From: Sphingobium sp. Z007
GTDB lineage: Bacteria > Pseudomonadota > Alphaproteobacteria > Sphingomonadales > Sphingomonadaceae
NCBI RefSeq assembly: GCF_900013425.1
Contig: NZ_FBXK01000002.1
Span: 186,001-250,000, forward strand
DNA: 64,000 bases
Direction: 5' to 3'
Position numbers and translations under genes: made by a program. Positions 1 to 11,554 of this stretch are shown piece by piece. Numbering within the stretch: position 1 is the stretch's first letter; each line of letters starts with the position of its first letter. The notes under the pieces were generated by a model that made no database searches, was not told the origin of the DNA, and saw nothing but the letters and a program-made list of their open reading frames with translations.

Positions 1-1020
1 GACCAGCGCACGCGCAACCAGCGGATCAACGGCTTTTTCGGGGGTGGTGATATCGTCAACGGGGGGCGGCGCGTCTTTGTCGGGTTGGCCGACCCGATCA
101 CGGTGCCGCCGGTCACGCTGCGCACCACTCCCAATACCGGCTACCGGTCAATCCGCACGAACGCCGACGCCGCCGCCTTCTATGTGCAGGACCAGATCTC
201 GATCGGCGACCATGTCGATCTGATCGGCGGCGTTCGCCGCGACCGCTTCACGCTTAACGTCGACGACCTGGTTGCCGGGCAGAGCTATCGCCGGACCGAC
301 ACGCTTTGGTCTCCCCGAGTGGGCGTGGTGCTCAAGCCGGTGCAACCTGTCTCGATATACGCCAGCTATAGCCGGTCCTTCCTGCCGCAGTCGGGGGATC
401 AATTCTCATCGCTCGATGTCACCAGCGCCGCGCTGGAGCCGGAGAGGTTCGACAATTACGAGCTTGGCCTCAAATGGGATATCCGCCCGACGCTGAACCT
501 GACCGCCGCCATCTACCAGCTTGACCGCACCAACACCCGCGCGGCCGACCCCAATGACCCCGCACGGACGGTGCTCACGGGCACGCAGCGCAGCAAAGGG
601 CTCGAACTCGGCCTTAGCGGCGCGATCACACCCCAGTGGCAGATCAGCGCGGGCTATGCGCTGCAGGACGCGACAATTCGCAAAACGACGAGTGCCGCCC
701 CGGCCGGGCGCGAGGTTCCGCTGGTTCCAAAACAACAGGCTTCGCTCTGGACGCGTTACGACCTCACCCCACGCTTGGGGGCCGGCGCCGGTGTCTACCA
801 CCAGTCGAAAAGCTTCACGTCCATCAGCAACACCGCCATCCTGCCCGCCTTCACCCGCGTCGATGCCGCCGCATTCTTCAAGCTCACCCCCCAGATCGAG
901 GCGCAAATCAACGTCGAGAATCTGCTTAACAGCGATTATTTCTCGTCCGCCTACAACGACAACAACATCATGCCCGGCGCGCCGACGACGGTGCGCGCAA
1001 CGGTTAGAATGAGATTATAA
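1..1020 (+). CDS. TonB-dependent siderophore receptor, 3' part (copy 1)
   Basis: The reading frame is open from the first base, so the gene begins before the window; about 339 C-terminal residues are visible. They form the beta-barrel half of an outer-membrane siderophore receptor, ending in the alternating pattern and terminal aromatic/basic residues (RMRL) of such barrels. The segment aligns without any gap to 12680-13699 of the full-length receptor at 11555-13699; nearly all differences are single substitutions, so the two are recent paralogues. Together they flank the PQQ operon and recombinase as direct repeats. Substrate cannot be told; a ferric siderophore is the family default. Confidence 0.9.
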   Translation, partial: DQRTRNQRINGFFGGGDIVNGGRRVFVGLADPITVPPVTLRTTPNTGYRSIRTNADAAAFYVQDQISIGDHVDLIGGVRRDRFTLNVDDLVAGQSYRRTDTLWSPRVGVVLKPVQPVSIYASYSRSFLPQSGDQFSSLDVTSAALEPERFDNYELGLKWDIRPTLNLTAAIYQLDRTNTRAADPNDPARTVLTGTQRSKGLELGLSGAITPQWQISAGYALQDATIRKTTSAAPAGREVPLVPKQQASLWTRYDLTPRLGAGAGVYHQSKSFTSISNTAILPAFTRVDAAAFFKLTPQIEAQINVENLLNSDYFSSAYNDNNIMPGAPTTVRATVRMRL

Positions 1021-1092
1021 CGGTGTTGGCCAACTTGGTCGGGTGCGGATCAAGCCGCCCTCGCAAAAGTCGGTGAGACGCCGCTGGCCGGT

Positions 1093-1548
1093 TTAGAAAC
1101 CAGTCTTCGCCGATGGATCACAGGACTGGCGCATGAACTCCAGGGCATCACCGACGCGGCGCACCGCGTCGTTGTCCCCGACGAATATATCGAGACCCTC
1201 GTAGGGCTGCGCGCCCCCTTTGATCTCCACCGACGCCTGGGGCGCGTTGGCCGAGTAAAGCGGTCGGATCGCAACCACCTGATCTAGTTTCACGCTGAGG
1301 GCGCTTTTGTCGGCGAGCGTGAGCGTAACGAGGCAACCACCTTTCACTCCTACGCTCGTGATCCTGCTGTTCCGCACGAAACCCGGCCAAGGCTTTGCGA
1401 CGGCTGTGCCGCGGGTCAGCATGTCCTGGACGAACTTCGACGCACCCGCGGCGGTTCGTGGTTTGGCGGGCACCACCTGCTGAGCCGCCACGGGCGCTGC
1501 GCTTCCGAGCGAAAGTGCGTAGATCAATAGGTCAGGACGATGGGGCAT
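1093..1548 (-). CDS. Hypothetical exported protein
   Basis: A 151-residue protein with a short hydrophobic N-terminus ending in PVAAQQ, which looks like a signal peptide cleaved near residue 22. The mature part contains two cysteines (one in KGGCLVTL, one in RQSCD) that could form a disulfide, and has no recognisable domain. It lies 72 bp from the receptor stop codon and is convergent with it. The next gene upstream on the same strand is a small lipoprotein 19 bp away, so the two may be co-transcribed. I do not recognise the family. Confidence 0.6.
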   Translation of the reverse strand: MPHRPDLLIYALSLGSAAPVAAQQVVPAKPRTAAGASKFVQDMLTRGTAVAKPWPGFVRNSRITSVGVKGGCLVTLTLADKSALSVKLDQVVAIRPLYSANAPQASVEIKGGAQPYEGLDIFVGDNDAVRRVGDALEFMRQSCDPSAKTGF

Positions 1549-1567
1549 CAGTGAACTTTAGCCGACC

Positions 1568-1831
1568 TTAGTCCTGCGTGGCGATAGGCGGAGGCGGCGC
1601 GGGCGCCTGATGCCGGGCGGGAAACAACGGCACGCCACCCCTATGATGGCCGTAGCCGTAATCACCTACGTCGAGCTGGAGAAGGCAATTCGCATAGCTC
1701 TCCGTTCCAGGCTGGAAGCCGTAGCTCGCACACGCCGCCCGATGGCGAGCGGCCATTTCTCGCGGACTGACGCAGCCAGAAAGCACGAGCGACGTCGAGA
1801 TGGCGAGAAGCTTGAAAGCGTCACGCACCAT
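1568..1831 (-). CDS. Small lipoprotein
   Basis: About 87 residues starting at MVRDAFKLLA. A hydrophobic stretch runs into LVLSGC, a good lipobox, so the cysteine near residue 20 should be lipidated after cleavage by signal peptidase II. The mature part has two further cysteines, a GYGHH segment and a proline-rich tail. A longer start ten codons upstream is open, but the internal ATG gives a normal signal peptide and is preferred. Function unknown; probably anchored in the outer or inner membrane beside the exported protein encoded just downstream. Confidence 0.6.
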   Translation of the reverse strand: MVRDAFKLLAISTSLVLSGCVSPREMAARHRAACASYGFQPGTESYANCLLQLDVGDYGYGHHRGGVPLFPARHQAPAPPPPIATQD

Positions 1832-2019
1832 TGTCCTGGTCCAAACAAGGGCGGAACCCAAGGGGAAGAGCGCCGCGCTGGACGCAGAATGAACCAGTCC
1901 TCGTCAAAAGCCAAATGCCATTGTGGCCGGGACTCGCGATGGGAAAGCGGTCGACGACAACGCCACATTAACCTTCTTCCTTCACGGTGGAAGCCGGACC
2001 AACCCCGACGCGAGCGTGC

Positions 2020-2694
2020 ATGTCGCTTTTCCTCGATCAAACGTTTGCGAGCACCGGGTTAGCTGCGATCCTATTCGGGGCTGTTGGTCTCGGCTGCGTG
2101 GTGAGCTGGCCGCTCCTACCCTCGCGCCGGGGAGCGCTCATGGTGCAGGGCGCGGGCGCGGGCGCATTCGCGCTTCACTTCGCGCTGATCGGCGCGCCTA
2201 CCGCTTCGGCCGCATGCGTTCTTTCCCTGATGCAGCTCACCGTCGCGCTGGTGGTTCGTGACCGGGTTGCCAAGCTCGCGCTCGACGGCGCGACGTTGCT
2301 CGCGCTGCTGTTGCTCACCGTGGCGACCTGGCATGGAATCCTGTCCGGCCTTGCCGCTTGCGGCGGTGCATCTTCTTTCATTGCGCGGACCCAGCGATCA
2401 ACGACGCGGATGAAGATCGTCTTTCTCGTGGCCGCGCCCTTCTGGCTGGCCCACAATCTTCTCATTGGCGCACCGTTCGCCTTGGCCGTTGATCTTGTAT
2501 CGGTCGCGGGGAATCTGCTCGGGCTTTTTGCCTTTTGGAAGCGGGAACAGCGTCAAGCGGACGGGCCGCGCAGCCTCAGCTATCCGGCGCGGCTTTCCCC
2601 ACGTCACGCTTTCCGCTCTGGTCACCTTTCCCTCGGCAAACTCGCGATCTCAAAGCGCGCGCGCGCGTTACAGGGAGTCCAGATCCTCACATGA
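2020..2694 (+). CDS. YgjV-like inner-membrane protein
   Basis: From the ATG at 2020 (MSLFLDQTF) the protein has about 224 residues and several hydrophobic helices in the first 170, then a basic tail. The spacing of helices, the RTQRSTTRMKI loop and the helix with the motif APFWLAHN fit the YgjV family of small membrane proteins of unknown function (family assignment from memory, moderate). Upstream in-frame GTG at 1987 is possible but has no clear ribosome-binding site. The stop codon overlaps the start of the following acetyltransferase gene (ATGA), implying translational coupling. Confidence 0.6.
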   Translation: MSLFLDQTFASTGLAAILFGAVGLGCVVSWPLLPSRRGALMVQGAGAGAFALHFALIGAPTASAACVLSLMQLTVALVVRDRVAKLALDGATLLALLLLTVATWHGILSGLAACGGASSFIARTQRSTTRMKIVFLVAAPFWLAHNLLIGAPFALAVDLVSVAGNLLGLFAFWKREQRQADGPRSLSYPARLSPRHAFRSGHLSLGKLAISKRARALQGVQILT

Positions 2695-3290
2695 CACAGG
2701 TAATATACGCGCGCCCACTCCCGCCGGCGCGTTCGATAGCTCAAGTAGGCGGAAAGCAGAGCTGGAGCGAGCTACGGCCGGCGAACCTTGACGACGCTAA
2801 AGCTTTGGTACGCTTGAAGATCGCCCTCGCTCGCGAAGCGGAACATATGATCTTCGATGTCCGGGATCGAGGGGAACTCCTGCGCCGCACAACTGCCGAA
2901 CTAAACGCCGCCGTAGCCGGCGAGCGAGGCATCTTCGTCCTGCAACGCATAGGCGACCTCGTCGGCTACATAGATGTACGGAGCGTGTGCATCGAAGGCG
3001 CTGCAGAATTTGCCTCTTTTGATCTGGCTATCCGGACACGGTGGCAGGGACGTGGGCTTGGAGCAAGCCTGGTGAAGTCCGCCGAGGAATGGGTACGTCG
3101 CCGTGGCTTGCTCTTCCTGATCTTCCACGTCGCTGTTCGCAACGACCGGGCGTTCGCATTTTATGAACGGCTTGGCTATACCGTGTGCGGAGATGTTGTG
3201 GCAGCCAATAAAGAATCAGGCGTTATTGGCGATTACTACGCGATGGGCCGAATGCTCGATGCTGATGCTGAGGAGGATGCGTTAGCGTGA
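2691..3290 (+). CDS. GNAT-family N-acetyltransferase
   Basis: A 199-residue protein beginning at MTQVIYARP. A GNAT fold follows from residue 30: an initial strand (LRPANLDDAKALVRLK), the acetyl-CoA pyrophosphate-binding segment RTRWQGRGLGASLV, and the C-terminal pattern FHVAVRNDRAFAFYERLGY typical of the family. The start at 2691 overlaps the previous stop codon by four bases, which I prefer over the much longer open frame beginning at 2535. The substrate (amino group of a small molecule, peptide or antibiotic) cannot be predicted. IS6100 starts 20 bp downstream. Confidence 0.8.
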   Translation: MTQVIYARPLPPARSIAQVGGKQSWSELRPANLDDAKALVRLKIALAREAEHMIFDVRDRGELLRRTTAELNAAVAGERGIFVLQRIGDLVGYIDVRSVCIEGAAEFASFDLAIRTRWQGRGLGASLVKSAEEWVRRRGLLFLIFHVAVRNDRAFAFYERLGYTVCGDVVAANKESGVIGDYYAMGRMLDADAEEDALA

Positions 3291-3310
3291 TGCATAACTA
3301 TCATCCCGCC

Positions 3311-4190
3311 GGCTCTGTTGCAAAGATTGGCGGCAGTCAGAGGTAGGCTGTCGCTCTGCGCCGATCAGGCGGCTGCTGCGAAATGGTGGTTGAGCATGCC
3401 CATGGCCTCCGTCAGCGCCGAGGGCCCAATGCCAAAAGCTCTCTCCACAAGGCGCACCTCGCCCCTGATGCCGGGCTGCAGGCACCAGGGGCGAGCCTGT
3501 CCTTTGCGCAGGGCTCGCATGACTTCGAATCCCTTGATCGTGGCATAGGCCGTGGGGATCGATTTGAAACCGCGCACCGGCTTGATCAGTATCTTGAGCT
3601 TTCCGTGATCGGCCTCGATCACGTCATTGAGATACTTCACCTGCCGGTGGGCCGTCTCCCGGTCCAGCTTTCCTTCGCGCTTCAATTCGGTGATCGCTGC
3701 ACCATAGCTCGGCGCTTTGTCGGTATTGAGCGTGGCAGGCTTTTCCCAGTGCTTCAGGCCTCGCAGGGCCTTGCCCAGGAACCGCTTCGCTGCCTTGGCG
3801 CTGCGGGTCGGCGACAGGTAGAAATCGATCGTGTCGCCCCGCTTGTCGACTGCCCGGTACAGGTAGGTCCACTTGCCCCGCACCTTGACGTAGGTTTCAT
3901 CCAGGCGCCAGCTCGGATCAAAGCCACGCCGCCAGAACCAGCGCAGCCGCTTCTCCATCTCCGGGGCGTAGCACTGGACCCAGCGATAGATCGTCGTATG
4001 GTCGACCGAAATGCCGCGTTCCGCCAGCATTTCCTCAAGGTCGCGATAGCTGATCGGATAGCGACAATACCAGCGCACCGCCCACAGGATCACATCACCC
4101 TGGAAATGGCGCCACTTGAAATCCGTCATCGTTCCGTCCGTCCAATCTCCGCCAAGCATGCTCAAGCTTCACGATTTTTGCAACAGAGCC
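3311..4190 (-). mobile_element. IS6100 (IS6 family), complete
   Basis: The element is bounded by the 14-bp inverted repeats GGCTCTGTTGCAAA at 3311 and its complement ending at 4190. That gives exactly 880 bp, the known size of IS6100. The transposase inside is on the minus strand. The 8 bp on either side (ATCCCGCC and GCTGCGGG) do not match, so there is no target duplication; IS6 elements leave this pattern after cointegrate formation or an adjacent deletion. It sits about 100 bp upstream of pqqA. Confidence 0.95.
3365..4159 (-). CDS. tnpA: IS6100 transposase
   Basis: A DDE transposase of the IS6/IS26 family. The catalytic triad is visible in RLDETYVKVRGKW, LNTDKAPSYG and VIEADHGKLK. Starting at MLGGDWTDG gives 264 residues, matching the form usually annotated for IS6100; a shorter start at MTDFKWRHF (4129) is also possible. 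The protein matches my memory of the IS6100 transposase almost word for word. It is intact and should be active. Confidence 0.95.
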   Translation of the reverse strand: MLGGDWTDGTMTDFKWRHFQGDVILWAVRWYCRYPISYRDLEEMLAERGISVDHTTIYRWVQCYAPEMEKRLRWFWRRGFDPSWRLDETYVKVRGKWTYLYRAVDKRGDTIDFYLSPTRSAKAAKRFLGKALRGLKHWEKPATLNTDKAPSYGAAITELKREGKLDRETAHRQVKYLNDVIEADHGKLKILIKPVRGFKSIPTAYATIKGFEVMRALRKGQARPWCLQPGIRGEVRLVERAFGIGPSALTEAMGMLNHHFAAAA

Positions 4191-4230
4191 GCTGCGGGGC
4201 AGCCATCAGCGGCCCCGGCGGACCGCTAAG

Positions 4231-4260
4231 TTCTTGCATGATCGCAAATGCTAGTATACC
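4231..4260 (+). promoter_or_regulatory. Possible pqqA promoter
   Basis: TTCTTG at 4231-4236 and TATACC at 4255-4260 are separated by 18 bp, a plausible sigma-70 type arrangement lying between the end of IS6100 and pqqA. It suggests the operon keeps its own promoter in spite of the IS insertion. Pattern match only. Confidence 0.35.
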
Positions 4261-4295
4261 TTGGTTCCGCTCATCACAAGAGTCAGGAGATGGAT

Positions 4296-4379
4296 ATGGC
4301 TTGGAAGAAACCCGAAATCCGTGAAATCGCGCTCGGCGCGGAGATCAACTGCTATGCCTGCGCCGAACTGAGCGCCTAA
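4296..4379 (+). CDS. pqqA: Coenzyme PQQ precursor peptide PqqA
   Basis: A 27-residue peptide, MAWKKPEIREIALGAEINCY followed by ACAELSA. It carries the obligatory Glu-x3-Tyr pair (E in AEINCY and its Y), the two residues that PqqE crosslinks to make PQQ. The Shine-Dalgarno AGGAG at 4285-4289 touches the upstream ATG at 4290 but lies 6 bp from the ATG at 4296, so the latter is chosen. Ten bases after the stop comes pqqB. The N-terminal MAWKKPE and the position in front of pqqBCDE make the call secure although the gene is tiny. Confidence 0.93.
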   Translation: MAWKKPEIREIALGAEINCYACAELSA

Positions 4380-4389
4380 GCATCACTCC

Positions 4390-5292
4390 ATGAAGATCAT
4401 TATGCTGGGGGCAGCCGCCGGCGGTGGCTTCCCCCAGTGGAATTCCAATGCCGGTGGGTGCCGTCGCGCCCGCAGCGGCGACCCCCTAGCGAAATCGCGA
4501 ACCCAGACCAGCGTCGCGGTTAGCCGTGACGGGGAGCGCTGGTTCGTGCTCAACGCATCGCCCGATCTGCGCCAGCAGATCAACGACACGCCGGCGCTGC
4601 ACCCGCGCGATGGCCTTCGGCATACGCCGATCGCGGGCGTCGTGCTTACCGGCGGCGATGTGGATGTAGTCGCGGGGCTTCTGACCCTACGCGAGCGCCA
4701 GCCCTTCACGCTCCACGCTTCGCACCGGATTCATGACGTGCTCGACGCCAATCCGATCTTCGAGGTGCTCGCGCGCGATGTCGTGACGCGCAGCGTCGAG
4801 CAACTCGGCGTGCCTTTCACGCTGGAGCCAGGATTGACCGCGCGCTTCTTCGCCGTGCCAGGGAAAGTGCCACTCTATCTCGAAAGCGGCAGCGAACCGC
4901 CGCCCATCGTCGTCGATGATACGACCGTGGGGCTAGAAATCGTCGAGGGCGACAAGCGCATGCTCTTCATTCCGGGTTGCGCGGCCATGCCCGAGGATCT
5001 GCGCGCCCAACTCGTCGGCGTCGATATCGTCTTCTTCGACGGCACGCTCTGGCGCGATGATGAGATGGTGGCCGCCGGCTTCGGTGGCAAGACAGGCCAG
5101 CGCATGGGACATATGAGCCTCTCGGGACCGCAAGGCACGATCGAGGCCTTCCGCACCGTTCCGGTGAGGCGCAAGGTCATCATTCACATGAACAACAGCA
5201 ACCCCGTTCTTCTCGCCGACAGCCCGGAGCGGGCGGAAGCGGAAACCGCCGGATGGACCATCGGGGAAGACGGCATGGAATTCATGCTATGA
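4390..5292 (+). CDS. pqqB: PQQ biosynthesis protein PqqB
   Basis: A 300-residue member of the metallo-beta-lactamase fold, full length for PqqB. It begins with the typical MKIIMLGAAAGGGFPQWN, continues with a CRRAR segment, and ends with the IIHMNNSNPVL block of the family. PqqB is thought to be the iron-dependent hydroxylase acting on the crosslinked Glu-Tyr intermediate before PqqC. The stop overlaps the pqqC start by four bases. Confidence 0.97.
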   Translation: MKIIMLGAAAGGGFPQWNSNAGGCRRARSGDPLAKSRTQTSVAVSRDGERWFVLNASPDLRQQINDTPALHPRDGLRHTPIAGVVLTGGDVDVVAGLLTLRERQPFTLHASHRIHDVLDANPIFEVLARDVVTRSVEQLGVPFTLEPGLTARFFAVPGKVPLYLESGSEPPPIVVDDTTVGLEIVEGDKRMLFIPGCAAMPEDLRAQLVGVDIVFFDGTLWRDDEMVAAGFGGKTGQRMGHMSLSGPQGTIEAFRTVPVRRKVIIHMNNSNPVLLADSPERAEAETAGWTIGEDGMEFML

Positions 5293-6038
5293 CGGAAACG
5301 GCCGCCCCCCGATTGCTGAGCGCCGATGAGTTGGAGGCCGTGATGCGCCAGATCGGCGGCGAGCGATACCATATCCACCATCCCTTCCACCGCCTGCTCC
5401 ATGACGGCAAGCTCGACCCGGCGCAGGTCCAGGCATGGGCGCTCAACCGCTATTATTACCAAGCTAGCATCCCGGCGAAGGACGCGACGCTGATGGCGCG
5501 CCTGCCCACCGCCGAGATGCGCCGCGAATGGCGCCGGCGGATCGAGGATCATGACGGCGATGGCGACAAGCCCGGCGGCATCGAACGTTGGCTGAAGCTG
5601 GCCGAAGGGGTGGGACTCGACCGCGCCCTGGTCGAGAGCGCCGCCCAAATCCTGCCCGAGACGCGCTTCGCCGTGGATGCCTATGTGCACTTCGTTCGCG
5701 ACAGGACGCTGCTCGAAGCCATCGCGTCCTCGCTGACCGAGCTGTTCTCGCCGACCATCATCGCCGAGCGAGTCTCCGGCATGCTCACCAACTACGACTG
5801 GATCACCGAAGAGACGCTCGCCTATTTTACCCCGCGCCTCACGCAAGCGCCGCAGGACAGCAAGTGGGCGCTGACCTATGTCAAGCAGCATGCCAATACG
5901 ATCGAGAAGCAGCAGGCGGTGCTCGCCGCGCTGCGCTTCAAATGCGACGTCCTGTGGTGCCAGCTCGACGGCCTCTATCTCGCCTATGTCTCGCCAGGCA
6001 TGATTCCGCCTGGCGCCTTTGTTCCGGGGGAGAGCTGA
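5289..6038 (+). CDS. pqqC: Pyrroloquinoline-quinone synthase PqqC
   Basis: A 249-residue all-helical oxidase that closes the second ring and carries out the final eight-electron oxidation to PQQ. Family landmarks are the start MTETAAPRLLSADELEAVMR, the RYHIHHPFH segment, LNRYYYQASIPAKD, and HANTIEKQQAVLAALRFKCDVLW near the end. The start at 5289 forms an ATGA overlap with pqqB; an upstream in-frame start at 5253 would lie inside pqqB and is rejected. The last base of its stop is the first base of pqqD. Confidence 0.97.
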   Translation: MTETAAPRLLSADELEAVMRQIGGERYHIHHPFHRLLHDGKLDPAQVQAWALNRYYYQASIPAKDATLMARLPTAEMRREWRRRIEDHDGDGDKPGGIERWLKLAEGVGLDRALVESAAQILPETRFAVDAYVHFVRDRTLLEAIASSLTELFSPTIIAERVSGMLTNYDWITEETLAYFTPRLTQAPQDSKWALTYVKQHANTIEKQQAVLAALRFKCDVLWCQLDGLYLAYVSPGMIPPGAFVPGES

Positions 6039-6306
6039 TGGCGGATGGATCATCGGCTCCCGCCTTCCGGCGCGGCGTCAAGTTCCGCTTCGATTCCGTG
6101 CGCAATGCCTGGGTGCTTCTCGCGCCCGAGAAGCTGTTCATGCCCGACGAGATCGCGGTCGAGATCCTAAAGCTGGTCGGTGGCGCACGAACCATTGATG
6201 CGATCGTGGAGGATCTCGCCGCGAGCTTCGATGCGCCGCGCGACGTGATCGCGACCGATGTCATCGCGGCTCTTGAGGATCTCTCGACACGAGGCGCCGT
6301 AGAGCT

Positions 6307-6310
<4 letters not shown>
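6038..6310 (+). CDS. pqqD: PqqA-binding chaperone PqqD
   Basis: A 90-residue protein, the usual size of free-standing PqqD. PqqD binds the PqqA peptide and presents it to the radical SAM enzyme PqqE. Recognisable features are FRRGVKFRFDSVRNAWVLLAPEK, the strand-turn-strand start of the RRE fold, and the helix APRDVIATDVIAALEDL near the end. The start is fixed by the TGATG junction with pqqC, and the stop overlaps pqqE by four bases. Confidence 0.95.
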
Positions 6311-9726
<3,416 letters not shown>

Positions 9727-9811
9727 TAGACGCGCATGCGCGGCCCCGTCATCAGCGGGCTTCGGCCGATAAGCTGGCGGCTCGCGAGCGTCGTCGCGTT
9801 CGTCGCCGCCT

Positions 9812-9897
9812 ACGCTCGCCACCAACCGCTCGAGATCCTTGGCGGATAGATCAGGATTACACTGCATCAGCTTCTGGATGAGTTCTGAACGAATCAT
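9812..9897 (-). pseudogene. 5' fragment of an IHF beta-subunit gene
   Basis: The first 28 codons read MIRSELIQKLMQ-CNPDLSAKDLERLV, which matches the N-terminus of integration host factor beta (normally MIRSELIxKL...NPHLxxxDVERIV). After that the similarity stops abruptly and the frame runs into antisense of the MFS gene. This is a gene scrap left at a junction; the break lies between the pqq operon and the tyrosine recombinase. Confidence 0.6.
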
Positions 9898-9928
9898 GCC
9901 TCCTCCAATCAGAGCGCAGCGACAACGC

Positions 9929-10897
9929 CTAGATCAACACCCGTTCCACCTCATCCAGCGTCACGTCGTCGGGACGGCGATCGTAAAGCTGGGTGGTGCG
10001 CGTGGAGGCATGGTTCGCCATCGTCGCGGCGCGCTCCAACGTGCCGCCGTTCTTCAGGTAGGCGGTGATCCCTGTCGCGCGGAACGAATGGTTGCCGATC
10101 GCCGTCTCGATCCCGGCCGCCGCGGCGCGCCGTCGCACCATCTGAAACGCGCTCGCCTGGGGCAGGGGGGTGTCGCTTAGTCGCCTGGTGCCCCGCGCGA
10201 TCGTGCGGAACAGCGGCCCTTTGCGATCCTCGCGTAGATCGCAGCCATCGATGTAGGCGGTCATATACTCTTCCAGATTGTGGTGGCAGGGCATTTCGTG
10301 CCGCTTGCCGCCCTTCTCGTGCAGCCGAACCCATAGCCGCCGATTCTGCACGAACACGTCCTCAACCCGCATCGCCAGCGCCGCGCCTATCCGCGCGAAC
10401 GAATAGACCATCAGCCCGATCAGCGCCCGATCGCGAAGCCCGGCGGGCGTGGTCACGTCGATCGCATCGAGCAGCCGCCGCGCCTCGTCGGGGGCCAGCA
10501 CGGGGGTCTTGCCGCGCCGCACGCTGTGCGCCGGCCCGCGCACCGACGCTGCCGGGTTCGTCGGCACCACTTGGCCCGTCACCAGCCAATCGAACAGGTG
10601 GCGCACGCCGGCGAGCTGCTGCTTGACCGTGGGCGCGCTCACCTCGCGCCCCAGCGCCTCGATCCATGCCGCAACGTGGAGCGGCTGCACCGCGGCGACC
10701 GACACGACTCCGCGCGCATCGCACCATGCCAAAAACTCACTCGCGGCACGCGCGTAGGCGCGCCGCGTATGCGCGTTGCGGATGGTGACCGCGAAGAACT
10801 CAAGGAAGCGGCGTTGCGTGGCGTTGTCGGCCGATGCGACCAGCGCCGGCAGCGCCAACGCGGGAGCGGGAGCGGGCTGGAGGGCGAGCTGGTTCAC
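9929..10897 (-). CDS. Tyrosine recombinase / integrase
   Basis: Starting from GTG at 10897 (VNQLALQPAP) the protein has about 322 residues. A SAM-like core-binding N-terminal domain (RNAHTRRAYARAASEFLAWC) precedes the catalytic domain, in which the conserved residues are R in SFARIGAAL, K in HEKGGKRHE, the HxxR box in NHSFRATG, a second H in ANHASTRTT and the nucleophile Y in TQLYDRR. It resembles XerD-like recombinases common on sphingomonad plasmids, where they resolve dimers or move cassettes. Two small ORFs lie immediately upstream and appear coupled. Confidence 0.88.
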   Translation of the reverse strand: MNQLALQPAPAPALALPALVASADNATQRRFLEFFAVTIRNAHTRRAYARAASEFLAWCDARGVVSVAAVQPLHVAAWIEALGREVSAPTVKQQLAGVRHLFDWLVTGQVVPTNPAASVRGPAHSVRRGKTPVLAPDEARRLLDAIDVTTPAGLRDRALIGLMVYSFARIGAALAMRVEDVFVQNRRLWVRLHEKGGKRHEMPCHHNLEEYMTAYIDGCDLREDRKGPLFRTIARGTRRLSDTPLPQASAFQMVRRRAAAAGIETAIGNHSFRATGITAYLKNGGTLERAATMANHASTRTTQLYDRRPDDVTLDEVERVLI

Positions 10898-10899
10898 GC

Positions 10900-11076
10900 C
10901 TAGAAGCTGCGCTTCTCGATCGCTGCCAGCACCTCGGGCTCGGTGGCAAGCCGGCGGCTGGTATCGACCAGGCGCTCGATCCATGCGCGATTGCCCTGCT
11001 TCGCGGCCGCGCGCGCTGCCTCTTCTTTAGGCAGGTTGCTCTTGCCGCGAGTCCCGCCGCTCTCGTTGCTGCTCAT
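10900..11076 (-). CDS. Small protein upstream of recombinase
   Basis: A 58-residue charged protein starting at MSSNESGGTRGKSNLPKEEA. It ends 2 bp before the GTG start of the recombinase, and its ATG overlaps the stop of the preceding small ORF (ATGA). The tight packing argues for a real coupled gene. No domain recognised; a helical, basic/acidic composition is compatible with a DNA-binding or accessory role, but I would not assign one. Confidence 0.55.
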   Translation of the reverse strand: MSSNESGGTRGKSNLPKEEAARAAAKQGNRAWIERLVDTSRRLATEPEVLAAIEKRSF

Positions 11077-11189
11077 GTCGGGCTTCCATCGTTCTTCGGC
11101 GGCCATTCAAGGCTGTCGATCGCCTCCTGCAAGCGGACGGCGGTTGCCACTGCGCCGGCGGCGTGAAGCTGCGCCAGCGCCTCCAGCAT
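11073..11189 (-). CDS. Very small coupled ORF
   Basis: A 38-residue ORF (MLEALAQLHAAGAVATAVRL and so on to NDGSPT), amphipathic helix-like, ending in an ATGA overlap with the next small gene. Alternative TTG codons upstream could extend it by up to about 14 residues before an in-frame stop. Supported only by the overlap and by codon-like composition. Confidence 0.4.
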   Translation of the reverse strand: MLEALAQLHAAGAVATAVRLQEAIDSLEWPPKNDGSPT

Positions 11190-11528
11190 CAACGCGCGCG
11201 CACCGGCCAATCGCAAGGCCGGGCTGATCTGGAGGGCCTATGGGGTCCTGGTCCATAGGCCTTCATAGCGCTCCCGATACATCCGATAAAGGACATTATC
11301 ACATATAGAGGCGCGACGCTAGCGAAACGACCACCGCAGGCGCCGAGATCCCGAACTCGCCCCCTAATCTGGTGAGCGACGGCAGGGCTTGCTCACCGAT
11401 CTGGCGGCACACCGTTCGGGCGTCTCCAACTTAGGGGGTCGATGCGCACCATTACCTTCATCACGCACTTTCAAGTCAGACATCGGCTATTGCGAAGCAG
11501 TTGCATATATCATAGGGCGGCGCACAGA
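11190..11528 (+). other. Intergenic region, 339 bp, with a 7-bp dyad
   Basis: No convincing gene. It contains a perfect inverted repeat CCTATGG / CCATAGG at 11237-11259 with a 9-bp spacer, and an AT-rich patch (GGACATTATCACATATAG, 11291-11308) that stands out from the GC-rich surroundings. Because it lies just upstream of a tyrosine recombinase operon, it could hold that enzyme's crossover or regulatory site. Confidence 0.4.
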
Positions 11529-11545
11529 TTGAGAACGATTCGCAA
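11529..11545 (+). promoter_or_regulatory. Fur-box-like operator
   Basis: TTGAGAACGATTCGCAA is an imperfect dyad (TTGCGAAT-C-GTTCTCAA on the other strand) of the type bound by Fur in front of sphingomonad siderophore receptor genes. It lies 9 bp before the ATG of the receptor, where binding would block transcription or translation initiation under iron-replete conditions. Confidence 0.55.
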
Positions 11546-11554
11546 GGGGGTAAA

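Noticed and set aside
5184..6053. 289-codon minus-strand ORF over pqqC
   Set aside because: Antisense shadow; pqqC on the plus strand is unambiguous.
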